Shown here in pieces: positions 8,778 through 16,795 of a DNA stretch of 64,000 bases. The DNA is from Phycisphaerales bacterium (GTDB lineage: Bacteria; Planctomycetota; Phycisphaerae; Phycisphaerales; UBA1924): contig CP064987.1 of NCBI GenBank assembly GCA_016699835.1, positions 1,984,001-2,048,000 of the forward strand, written 5' to 3'. Both the position numbers and the translations under genes were made by a program. The notes beneath the pieces are model-generated. The model did no database searches, had not been told where the DNA came from, and saw nothing but the letters and a program-made list of their open reading frames with translations. Positions within the stretch are counted from its first letter, which is position 1. Each line of letters starts with the position of its first letter.

Positions 8778-10541
8778 ATGAATGCGACTGTGAAACACGC
8801 GTTGGTGGCGACGATTCCGGCTGCGGCCGGGCTGGCGATTGGTCTCTCGATGGTTCTGGGTGGCGTGGCCTTTGGTCAGCCCGGCTCGGGGCGCTTGCCC
8901 GATCCGCCGGCGCCGAAGGTGGAATCCACCTCGGATCGGCCCGAGAACTTCTCGGCGTTCCTCGAGGCGTATGAGCGCAGCGGGAGCCCTCGGCTTCTCG
9001 TGACGGGTGACATCGTGGGGATCGGTGGCACGCCGTGCAAGGCGCTGCACGACGACGCGCTACTCTCGACGCTGGGGTCGCGCCTGGAGGGGTATTTCCA
9101 GGATCCCGCGATCACGCTGGTGAACGCGAGCGCGGCGGACCTTGTCTCAGCGGTGGCACAGAATGAACTTGCCCGCAACGACGAGCGGGCGGCGGCGAAG
9201 ATGGTCGGGCAGAAAGTAAAGGCCGACGTGGTGGTGTACGTGCGGCTTTTGGAGCAGCACCACGCGAGCGCGCCCTATCGCGCGTCGTACGAGATTGTGG
9301 ACCTTCGCCGGGGCACGACGATCGGGACGCACAGTTGGGACATGGCGCCGGATCCGCAGTATCGCGGCGAGTTCACGACGTATCGGCTCGCGGACTATGC
9401 CAAGGCGATCGCGCGGCGGGTCGCGGGTGATTACGCGAAGATGAACCCGGTGTCTGGTGCGGCGGAGGGGCGCCGGTTCTCGATCACGCTCGTGGGGGAC
9501 TATGCCGACGACGATTTGGCTTCGTTCCGCGACGCGATGCGCTCGGTCGCGGGCGTGCGCGAGGGGAGCGTTCGCCTTCGCGAGGAGGACAAGGGGTACG
9601 GGCGTGCGATGGCGGAGTTCGACCTTGCATACGCGGGCGATCTGATCGATCTGCGGCTGGACACGCGCCATGCCGTGGTCGATGCGATGGCGATGCAGGC
9701 GGAGATCCTCGGCTCGTCGGAGGGGAAACTCTCGCTGCGGCTGGACCCGCTGAGCCTGAGCGATCAGGAGCGGCTGCTCGTGGGCGGACCGATGACGGGC
9801 CGGAACCGTGCGGCACGCGAGGTGTTGTCGTCGGCGTATGCCGGCGCAGGGTCGCCCTCGATAGCGTTCGTCGTCAGCCAGGCGATGGTGGAGAAGGAGG
9901 AGTCGCTCGTAGATCCCTCGGCTCCGACCGGCTCGGCGACGGCGCTGCAGTCGGGGGACGGCGTGAACATCGTGATCGGTGAGCGCGTCGGGCTGGGCGG
10001 GTCGCTGGGGCTCTTGGGCGGCGACCCGTTCCTGGAGCGAGTGATCGATCGCGAACTGAGCGATCGGCGCACCGAGCGGAAGCAGGATGCCGTGATCGAC
10101 ACGATGGCCTTCGAGAACCGGCTGGTCGAGCGGTTCGTGCAGTTGGGCTTGACGCCCCGTGACGTGTCGGCGGCGCAGAGTTCGCTGGAGAAGGCAGGGT
10201 CGCTGGCGGGCCACACGTGGACGGACCGGACGCTGGGCTTTGAACTCGCGAAGGAAGCGAAGGCCGACGTGGTGGTGAGCGGCGTGGGGCGATTGGTGCG
10301 AGATCGCTCGACCGGCGAGCCGGTGCGTGTCGTGTACACGTTGCGGGCGTATCGCGTGGCGAGCGGCGACGTGCTCGCGGCGGCGACGGTCGAGCGGAAG
10401 ATCACCGGGCTCGACGACGCGAATCGCTCCATCGACGAGATGGCGGCGGAGGCGACGGGGAAACTGACGACACAGTTGTCGGCGCGGTGGGCGGCGAATC
10501 CCGTCCAGGGAGAGACCGCGGAGGTCCCGGCGAATCCGTGA
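8778..10541 (+). CDS. Secreted envelope protein with LpoB-like halves
   Basis: 587 residues with a Sec signal peptide (hydrophobic ~10-28, likely cleavage after AFG). There is no lipobox, unlike the four genes before it. Two segments, around residues 125-210 and 480-560, share the pattern KADVVV followed by a strand, a description of output (RGTTIGTHSWDM; SGDVLAAATVE) and a terminal helix, as in LpoB/FlgO-type proteins. A middle segment (~225-310) with FSITLVGDYADDDL resembles a small alpha/beta insertion. Start 8778 is preferred over the in-frame ATG at 8772 because the purine run AAGGGGG (8764-8770) is then 7 nt away. It is the last gene of the envelope run, closed by the terminator at 10577. 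Function unknown. Confidence 0.6.
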   Translation: MNATVKHALVATIPAAAGLAIGLSMVLGGVAFGQPGSGRLPDPPAPKVESTSDRPENFSAFLEAYERSGSPRLLVTGDIVGIGGTPCKALHDDALLSTLGSRLEGYFQDPAITLVNASAADLVSAVAQNELARNDERAAAKMVGQKVKADVVVYVRLLEQHHASAPYRASYEIVDLRRGTTIGTHSWDMAPDPQYRGEFTTYRLADYAKAIARRVAGDYAKMNPVSGAAEGRRFSITLVGDYADDDLASFRDAMRSVAGVREGSVRLREEDKGYGRAMAEFDLAYAGDLIDLRLDTRHAVVDAMAMQAEILGSSEGKLSLRLDPLSLSDQERLLVGGPMTGRNRAAREVLSSAYAGAGSPSIAFVVSQAMVEKEESLVDPSAPTGSATALQSGDGVNIVIGERVGLGGSLGLLGGDPFLERVIDRELSDRRTERKQDAVIDTMAFENRLVERFVQLGLTPRDVSAAQSSLEKAGSLAGHTWTDRTLGFELAKEAKADVVVSGVGRLVRDRSTGEPVRVVYTLRAYRVASGDVLAAATVERKITGLDDANRSIDEMAAEATGKLTTQLSARWAANPVQGETAEVPANP

Positions 10542-10576
10542 CAATCGGGCGGGAAGCCGCGTGAGATTGATTCGTC

Positions 10577-10621
10577 CCGGCGATCTGGTGGGAAGCCCCC
10601 TGGATCGCCGGTTTTCTTTTT
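10577..10621 (+). terminator. Rho-independent terminator after the envelope operon
   Basis: A perfect 9-bp stem, CCGGCGATC (10577-10585) with GATCGCCGG (10603-10611), is followed at once by TTTTCTTTTT (10612-10621). It lies 36 nt after the stop of the secreted protein and 64 nt before purE, separating the two transcription units. Confidence 0.9.
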
Positions 10622-10685
10622 GCGGGCGTTCAAACTACGCTGTGCGACCGGGGATGTGAGGGCGTGGTCCATTGGAGGTGCCGAG

Positions 10686-11258
10686 TTGACCAAGAGTCGT
10701 TCGAAGAGTCCGCTGCCGCCGATCGTGGGCGTGATCATGGGTTCGCGTTCGGACTGGGAGACGATGCGTCACGCGAGCGATGCGCTGGCCGCGTTGGGCG
10801 TGTCGCACGAGTGCGTGGTGGTGTCGGCGCATCGCACGCCGGACTGGCTGTTTGAGTATGCCGGCGGTGCAGAGGAGCGTGGGCTGCAGGTGATCATCGC
10901 CGGCGCGGGCGGGGCGGCCCACCTACCGGGGATGGCGGCGTCGAAGACGACGGTGCCCGTGCTGGGCGTGCCGATCGAGAGCAATATCCTGCGCGGGATG
11001 GACTCGCTGTTGTCGATCGTGCAGATGCCCGCGGGCGTGCCTGTGGGGACGCTGGCGATCGGGCGGAGCGGGGCGGTGAACGCGGCCTTGCTCGCGGCAT
11101 CGATCGTGGGGGTGTCGAACGCGGACGTGCGCGATCGGCTGCGGGCGTATCGCGAGCGACAGTCGCAGTCGGTGCTGGCGCACCGGGATCCGTCGATTCG
11201 TCTCGAGGGCGAGGCGCCGGCGCGGAAGCCGACCCGACGGAAGCGATCGGCGGACTAA
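10686..11258 (+). CDS. purE: N5-carboxyaminoimidazole ribonucleotide mutase
   Basis: PurE, 190 residues, converts N5-CAIR to CAIR in de novo purine synthesis. Hallmarks are IMGSRSDWETM near the N-terminus, VSAHRTPDWLFEYA, AGAGGAAHLPGM, the LGVPIES segment and GVPVGTLAIG, all typical of class I (bacterial, PurK-dependent) PurE. The open frame extends upstream to 10620 across the terminator T-tract, so that start is unlikely. TTG at 10686 is 7 nt after GGAGG (10674-10678) and gives a normal N-terminus. A basic C-terminal tail (about 30 residues, KPTRRKRSAD) is longer than usual. purK follows after 27 nt. Confidence 0.95.
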   Translation: MTKSRSKSPLPPIVGVIMGSRSDWETMRHASDALAALGVSHECVVVSAHRTPDWLFEYAGGAEERGLQVIIAGAGGAAHLPGMAASKTTVPVLGVPIESNILRGMDSLLSIVQMPAGVPVGTLAIGRSGAVNAALLAASIVGVSNADVRDRLRAYRERQSQSVLAHRDPSIRLEGEAPARKPTRRKRSAD

Positions 11259-11285
11259 GCCCCAGAGGCGGAAACCGAGGGATCC

Positions 11286-12410
11286 ATGCTGATCGGCGTG
11301 CTTGGCGGCGGGCAGTTGGGGCAGATGATCGCGCTCGCCGGGCTGGCGATGGGCCTGCGGTTCCGGTTCCTGGATCCGAGCGATGAGGCGTGTGCGGCGG
11401 CGGTCGGTGAGTTGCGCGTCGGGTCGTTCATCGACAGCGCGGCGATCGATCGATTCGTGCAGAACCTCGACGCGGCGACGTTCGAGTTCGAGAACGTGCC
11501 GGTGTCGGCGTTGCACCAGGTCGCGTCACGCCGCCCGACGTATCCCTCGGCAAAGTCGCTCGAGGTGGGGCAGGATCGGGGGAAGGAGAAGGCGCTCTTC
11601 GCGAGCGTGGGGCTGGACGTGCCGAGGTATGTGCTGTCGCGCACGCCGGTGCAACTGGAAACGGCGATGGAGGCACTGGGGCTTCCTGTGGTGGTGAAGA
11701 CAGTGCGCGAGGGGTACGACGGGAAGGGGCAGCGCGTTGTGCGTGACGAGGCGTCGATGCGGTCGGCGATCGAGGCGTTGGGGAACGCTGAGGTGATCGT
11801 GGAGCGGATGGTCTCGTTCCGCCGCGAGGTATCGCTGATCGGCGTGCGCTCGGTGACGGGGGAGATGGCGTTCTATCCGCTGACGGAAAACATCCACCAG
11901 TCGGGGATGCTTCGGGTCTCGACGCCGCGGGCGGATGATCCGCTGCAGCCCGAGGCCGAGCGCGTGGGGCGGGCGATCATGGAGTCCTTGGAGCACGTGG
12001 GCGTGCTGGCGATCGAGTTCTTTGTGGAGCGCGACGCGAGCGGGAAGGAGCGGCTGCTGGGGAACGAACTCGCGCCGCGCGTGCACAACAGCGGGCACTG
12101 GACGCAGGATGCGAGCGAGACGAGCCAGTTTGAGAACCATCTCCGCGCGATTCTGGGGTGGCCATTGGGGCGGACGTCGCTCACGCGGGCGTGCGTGATG
12201 GTGAACATGATCGGGCGCGTGCCGGGGCGAGAAGAACTGCTTGAGGTTCGTGATGCGCGTGCGTGGCCTCGGATCCACGTGTATGGGAAGGCGAGCCGGG
12301 CCGGCCGAAAGGTCGGGCACGTGAATGTGGTGGGCGAGTCGTTGTCGGCGGTGGAGTCGCTGGTCACGGCGCTGCGGGCGGTGACCCTGCGGGCCGAGGC
12401 CATGGCGTGA
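11286..12410 (+). CDS. purK: 5-(carboxyamino)imidazole ribonucleotide synthase
   Basis: PurK, 374 residues, is an ATP-grasp ligase that makes N5-CAIR from AIR, bicarbonate and ATP, feeding PurE directly upstream. Seen: N-terminal GGGQLGQM (residues 7-14), FEFENVP, the ATP-grasp segment VVKTVREGYDGKGQ, and NELAPRVHNSGHWT, which is diagnostic for PurK. Length is normal. The stop codon ends one base before the stop of the convergent membrane-protein gene, so the two genes meet tail to tail with no terminator between. Confidence 0.95.
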   Translation: MLIGVLGGGQLGQMIALAGLAMGLRFRFLDPSDEACAAAVGELRVGSFIDSAAIDRFVQNLDAATFEFENVPVSALHQVASRRPTYPSAKSLEVGQDRGKEKALFASVGLDVPRYVLSRTPVQLETAMEALGLPVVVKTVREGYDGKGQRVVRDEASMRSAIEALGNAEVIVERMVSFRREVSLIGVRSVTGEMAFYPLTENIHQSGMLRVSTPRADDPLQPEAERVGRAIMESLEHVGVLAIEFFVERDASGKERLLGNELAPRVHNSGHWTQDASETSQFENHLRAILGWPLGRTSLTRACVMVNMIGRVPGREELLEVRDARAWPRIHVYGKASRAGRKVGHVNVVGESLSAVESLVTALRAVTLRAEAMA

Positions 12411-13457
12411 TCAGCGCGGCACACGCGGCTGGAAGAGGCGGTTCGGTCCCAGGCGGGCGATGCCCAGGCCAGCGCCGACGAGGAAGGCGATCGCTTCGGT
12501 CGCGGTGACGAGAAGTGCAACGCGGGCGAACTCCTTGGCGCCGCCCACGCCGAGGGTCGCGGCGAGGAAGACGATGGCGCCCTCGCGCGTGCCGAGTTGC
12601 CCGCTGGGGCTGACGATCCCCGCGAAGAACCCGGCGGAGGCGAGGACGAAGGCGTCGGCGTAGGAGAGCGGCTCGCCGAGGATCTGGGCGGCGGTGGTGT
12701 ATCGGGCGGCCTGGAGGGCGATATCGACGATGCGGAGGGAGATCGTGCCCGTGACGGTGGCGGGGGACATGAGCATCGCCGTGCACGCGTGGATCTGGGC
12801 GAAGTGCTCAGAGCGGACGATCCGCTCGGCGAACCCGAGGCGCGTGGCGCGAGCGAGGGCGGCGAGACGGTCGAGGCCCTGGACGCCGGCGAAGTATCGC
12901 GCGACGAGGACGACGCACGTGCCGAAAACGGTGAGGAACCCCACGCCGACGGCGAGTCGCACGAGTGGTTCGGCGTGGCGTGTGAGATAAGCAGTGAGCG
13001 TGATCGTGCCGAGGACGGTGAGGAGGATTGCGGCGATGGCGGCCATCCACGCTCCGATCAGGAGCAGGGGGAGTCGATCGCGTTTGGAGTGAGTGGTGAC
13101 GCGGAAGATGACACTGAGTTTGAAGGGGAGATAGTTGAGGAAGGTGGCGATGGCGTTGATGGAGATGGTGTCGAGCGTGTCGATCTTTCGAACGGGGCGG
13201 ATGGTCTGGTGGAAGACGAGGCCGTTGGCGATGAGCGTGCCGAGGGAGAAGGCGAGGAGTGCGGCGATCTGGCCTGTGGTGGCGTGGCGGAGGCGCTCGA
13301 GGCTCTGTCGGCTGTCCTCGCCGCCGAAGGCCTTGGAGATGCACCACCACAGGAGCGCCAGGCCGACGACGAAGCCGAGCGCCTGGATGATGAACTTCAG
13401 GCCGCGGCGCGGGGGCGGTGCATCGGCGTGCGGAGTGGTGTCGGGTGTGCCGTCCAT
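12411..13457 (-). CDS. Lysylphosphatidylglycerol-synthase-TM / UPF0104-like membrane protein
   Basis: A polytopic membrane protein of 348 residues with about eight hydrophobic segments after a proline-rich 20-residue N-terminus. It resembles the flippase-like integral membrane domain of MprF and its stand-alone relatives (PF03706): an ISINAIATFLNYLPFKL segment near residue 105 and a C-terminal GIVSPSGQLGTREGAIVF segment containing the P-x-G-x-G-x-x-E pattern of that family. There is no lysyltransferase domain, so it is not a complete MprF. A role in lipid or glycolipid translocation is an inference from the family. It is divergent from the PPK2 gene with an 80-nt gap. Confidence 0.75.
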   Translation of the reverse strand: MDGTPDTTPHADAPPPRRGLKFIIQALGFVVGLALLWWCISKAFGGEDSRQSLERLRHATTGQIAALLAFSLGTLIANGLVFHQTIRPVRKIDTLDTISINAIATFLNYLPFKLSVIFRVTTHSKRDRLPLLLIGAWMAAIAAILLTVLGTITLTAYLTRHAEPLVRLAVGVGFLTVFGTCVVLVARYFAGVQGLDRLAALARATRLGFAERIVRSEHFAQIHACTAMLMSPATVTGTISLRIVDIALQAARYTTAAQILGEPLSYADAFVLASAGFFAGIVSPSGQLGTREGAIVFLAATLGVGGAKEFARVALLVTATEAIAFLVGAGLGIARLGPNRLFQPRVPR

Positions 13458-13537
13458 GGCGGGGTCAGTATAGTGATCGGCGTTCGCGGGTCGGGCGATG
13501 AGTCGGCACGCGTCGGATTGGCATGAAGGAGGCGTGA

Positions 13538-14344
13538 ATGTTCGACATCGACGACTTCCGCGTGAAGCCTGGATCCAAGGTGGACCTCAAGAAGATCGAC
13601 CCGGGGACGACCAAAGGCCTGAACAGGGACGAGGGGGAGGATCTCCTCAAGAAGAACCGGAAGAAACTGGATGATCTGCAGTATTTGCTGTACGCGGAGG
13701 ACACGCGGTCGATCCTGCTCGTGTTACAGGCGATGGACGCTGGAGGCAAGGACGGGACGATCCGCGACGTGTTTGAGGGCGTGAACCCACAAGGGGTGCA
13801 CGTGACCTCGTTCAAGGCGCCGTCGTCGGAGGAGTTGGAGCACGATTACCTGTGGCGGATCCACAAGGCGACGCCGAGGCGGGGTGAGATGGGGGTCTTC
13901 AACCGGTCGCACTATGAGAGCGTGCTGGTCGAGCGGGTCAAGGGTCTGGCGCCCGAGCACGTGTGGAGGCCTCGATACGCGCAGATCAACGCGTTCGAGT
14001 CGCATCTCGCCGCGTGCGGAACGATGATCGTCAAGTGCTATCTCCACATCAGCAAGGAGGAGCAACTCGAGCGATTGAAGCGACGGCTGAACGACCCCAA
14101 GCGCCAGTGGAAGATGAACCCCGCGGACTTCGAGGAGAGGAAGCGGTGGGACGCGTACATGGAGGCCTTCGAGGACGCGATCGAGTTGTGCTCGACGGCG
14201 GCGTGTCCGTGGTACATCGTGCCGTCGGACTGCAAGTGGTATCGAAACGCCGTGATCTCGACGATCCTGGTAAAGATGCTGGAGAAGATGGATCCGAAAC
14301 TGCCGCGGATGGCGATCGACCCGAGTTTGTTCAAGGTCGAGTAG
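13538..14344 (+). CDS. ppk2: Polyphosphate kinase 2 family protein
   Basis: 268 residues, a single PPK2 domain. The P-loop AMDAGGKDG lies at residues 65-73, followed by the GVFNRSHYESVLVERV segment in place of Walker B, and a lid-like basic helix KRRLNDPKRQWKMN. PPK2 enzymes transfer phosphate between polyphosphate and nucleotides. The FNRSHYE form and the overall length match the class III type that can phosphorylate both AMP and ADP, but class assignment by eye is tentative. SD AAGGAGG lies 9-10 nt before the ATG. It stands alone between the divergent membrane protein and the sensor kinase. Confidence 0.9.
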   Translation: MFDIDDFRVKPGSKVDLKKIDPGTTKGLNRDEGEDLLKKNRKKLDDLQYLLYAEDTRSILLVLQAMDAGGKDGTIRDVFEGVNPQGVHVTSFKAPSSEELEHDYLWRIHKATPRRGEMGVFNRSHYESVLVERVKGLAPEHVWRPRYAQINAFESHLAACGTMIVKCYLHISKEEQLERLKRRLNDPKRQWKMNPADFEERKRWDAYMEAFEDAIELCSTAACPWYIVPSDCKWYRNAVISTILVKMLEKMDPKLPRMAIDPSLFKVE

Positions 14345-14502
14345 CGTTATCGGGCGATGGATACACGCCCCAGGCGAAGTGAGACGCGTGGAATCGAACG
14401 GATGGTCCCGCGGGCGGCGTTCGTCGGGGGTTGCGCTTCACGACGGCGTACTCCCAGCCGATATCCGCAGAGTCCGGAATCACCAGACTCGCGAGGTATC
14501 CC

Positions 14503-16437
14503 GTGTCCGAGAAGAACAGCACACAGAACCAGGGGTTGGCGCCACGCCGAGCGTTTGTCGCGCGGGGCGACTCGGCGTCAATTCTTGCGTCGTCGCTTTA
14601 CGGCGTGTTGCTCGCGATCATCGTCGTGGCGGGCGTCGTGTGGTCGCTGGGGACGCAGCGGCTCGAGCGGGCTCGTGCGGATCGCGACGGCGCACGGCGC
14701 ACGGTCTCGCTCCTGACCGAGTCGGCCGTGGAATCGCTCTCGGACCCGACACCGTCGAGTCTCTCTTCGCTCCGATCGCTCGTGGTGCGCGTGGTGGCGG
14801 ACTCGGGTCTGGAATCGTGCTCCATCTCGCTGGCCGACGGGACGACGATCGCGTCGTCGCTTCCCTCGCAGATCTCGCACGACAGCGAGGAGAAGGTGCT
14901 CGCGGGTTCATGGCTGGGGAGCGCGAGCGACGAGGCGGACGGGGCGTCGATCGGTTTCTTCTCGGTGCCCTCGTCGGTCTCGATCTCGTCGAGCACGGTG
15001 GTGCCGGGACGGGGCGGGATCCGGGTGCAAGCCCAGCGATCGATCAGCAGTAGTTGGATCTCGAGCGCGACGTCGGCGTATGGCACGCTCGGCGGCGGGC
15101 TCGCGGCGGCGGCGGGGTGGGCAATGGTCTCGTGGTTCTATCGGCGACGGACGCGAGCCCTGGGCGCGATCCAGCAGGCGCTGCGCGCAATGGAGCGCGG
15201 GTGCGATTCCGCGTCGGAGGCATCGATCAGCGACGCGTTCGGGGCCGAGGCGGTCGCCTGGAATCGGCTGCTCACCGAGCGTGAAGAACTGAAGGAGTCG
15301 ATGCTCCTGAGCCAGAGCGATGGTCCCACGGGCGGAAAGATCGCGGCGTCGGGCGACTTGGGGAGCGCCTGCGACGCGCTCTGGCTTGGGCTCGTGATCC
15401 TGGACTCGAAACTCTCGATCAAGTATTGCAACGGGGCGGCGGCGGTGCTGCTCCGCACCAAGCGCGAGGAGATCGTCGGGCAATCGATGAGCGAGATCGT
15501 TCGGGACAAGGCCGTTTCGGGCATGATCGAATCGATCGCGACTGGCAAGAATCGGCAACGCACGAGTGTCGAGTCTCGGCGCGAGGCCTTTGCGAACGAG
15601 GCGGTGGGGCGAAGCGGTGGTGTGGCGAGCGCGGCGGTCCTGAGATTCACCGCTCGGCCTCTGCGTTGCGACGAGAGCGACTCGGTGATGGTCATCATCG
15701 AGGACATCACCCAGCAGCGGATCGCCGACGAATCGCGCAACGCGTTCGTCGCCCAGGCGAGCCACGAGTTGCGCACGCCCCTGACGAGCATCCGCCTGTA
15801 TGTCGAGACGCTGCTGGAGTCTGGCGAGTCGGACCCGGCGGTGCGATCGAAATGCATCAATGTCATCGGGACGGAGGCGCGTCGATTGGAGCGGATCGTG
15901 GGCGACATGCTCTCGGTCGCGGAGATCGAGGCCGGGGCGCTCAAACTCCGCGTGGGCGACGTGCGGCTCGACGCGCTCTTCGAGGAGATCCAGAACGACT
16001 ACAAGATCGCCGCGGAAGACAAGGAGATCACGCTCACGTTCGACCTGCCGCCCAAGTATCCAGTGCTGCAGGGCGACCGTGACAAGTTGTCGCTGGCGAT
16101 CCACAACGTGATCGGAAACGCGATCAAGTACACGCCCGTGGGCGGGAAGGTCACGGTAACGGCGAACGAGACGGACGGGCGCTTCCAGGTTGCCGTGTCG
16201 GACACGGGCCTGGGGATCAAGCCCGAGGAGCAGGAGTTGATCTTCGAGAAGTTCTATCGCGCCAAGGACAAGCGCGTGGGGACCATCTCCGGCTCGGGGC
16301 TTGGGTTGGCGCTCGCGCGTGATGTTGTGCGGCAGCACGGTGGGGACATCTCGGTCAAGAGCGAACTCGATCGCGGGAGCACGTTCACGATCGCGGTCCC
16401 GCTCCCGGAGACGCAGGGACAGTCGATGGCGGCGTGA
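14503..16437 (+). CDS. Membrane sensor histidine kinase (PhoR/WalK-like)
   Basis: 644 residues. Two transmembrane segments (about residues 26-48 and 203-221) bracket a periplasmic domain. A linker and a PAS domain follow (LGLVILDSKLSIKYCNGAAA), then HisKA with SHELRTPL (phosphoacceptor His421) and HATPase with NVIGNAIKYTP, DTGLGIKPEE, FEKFYR and GSGLGLALARD. It would autophosphorylate on His and pass phosphate to a response regulator, but none is encoded nearby. The frame is open to TTG 14431; GTG 14503 with GCGAGG 6 nt upstream is preferred. A STAS gene follows after 22 nt and then the pilus genes, suggesting the kinase influences pilus expression or activity. That link is inferred from context only. 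Confidence 0.9.
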   Translation: MSEKNSTQNQGLAPRRAFVARGDSASILASSLYGVLLAIIVVAGVVWSLGTQRLERARADRDGARRTVSLLTESAVESLSDPTPSSLSSLRSLVVRVVADSGLESCSISLADGTTIASSLPSQISHDSEEKVLAGSWLGSASDEADGASIGFFSVPSSVSISSSTVVPGRGGIRVQAQRSISSSWISSATSAYGTLGGGLAAAAGWAMVSWFYRRRTRALGAIQQALRAMERGCDSASEASISDAFGAEAVAWNRLLTEREELKESMLLSQSDGPTGGKIAASGDLGSACDALWLGLVILDSKLSIKYCNGAAAVLLRTKREEIVGQSMSEIVRDKAVSGMIESIATGKNRQRTSVESRREAFANEAVGRSGGVASAAVLRFTARPLRCDESDSVMVIIEDITQQRIADESRNAFVAQASHELRTPLTSIRLYVETLLESGESDPAVRSKCINVIGTEARRLERIVGDMLSVAEIEAGALKLRVGDVRLDALFEEIQNDYKIAAEDKEITLTFDLPPKYPVLQGDRDKLSLAIHNVIGNAIKYTPVGGKVTVTANETDGRFQVAVSDTGLGIKPEEQELIFEKFYRAKDKRVGTISGSGLGLALARDVVRQHGGDISVKSELDRGSTFTIAVPLPETQGQSMAA

Positions 16438-16459
16438 GAGTGGGGAAGGAGGAGCGTCG

Positions 16460-16795
16460 ATGGACATCCAGGAGCAGAGACAGGGTGCCGTTACGGTGAT
16501 CAAGCCGTGCGGCCCGCTCGCGCTCGGTGACGCGGACCAGTTCAAGACGACGCTCCTGGACGCGATGTCGCGCAGCCTCGGGCGCCTCGTGATCGACGCG
16601 ACGGCGATGGCGTATGTGGACAGCCGGGGGCTGGAGGTTCTGGTCGAGGCGAGCGACGAAGCGTCGCAGGGGGGGCACGCGCTGCGTGTCTTTGGGTTGA
16701 ATGAGACGGTGCGCGAGGTGCTGGAACTCACGGACCTGACGGGAAAGTTCGAGCACTTTGAGGACGTGACCCAGGCGGTCCGGAGTTATCTGTGA
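16460..16795 (+). CDS. STAS-domain anti-sigma-factor antagonist
   Basis: 111 residues, a complete SpoIIAA-like STAS domain: LVIDATAMAYVDSRGLEVL carries the D-S-x-G signature, with the Ser as the usual phosphorylation site. Such proteins relieve sigma factors from anti-sigma kinases in partner-switching systems or act as scaffolds. No anti-sigma kinase of the RsbW type is nearby; the gene upstream is a classical sensor kinase. The ATG lies 8 nt after the AAGGAGGAG SD. Its stop overlaps the start of pilB (GTGA), so it is translationally coupled to the pilus motor. Confidence 0.9.
   Translation: MDIQEQRQGAVTVIKPCGPLALGDADQFKTTLLDAMSRSLGRLVIDATAMAYVDSRGLEVLVEASDEASQGGHALRVFGLNETVREVLELTDLTGKFEHFEDVTQAVRSYL

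Noticed and set aside
13467..13474. A -10-like TATAGT/TATACT in the gap between the flippase-like gene and ppk2
   Set aside because: No partner -35 box at a suitable distance on either strand.
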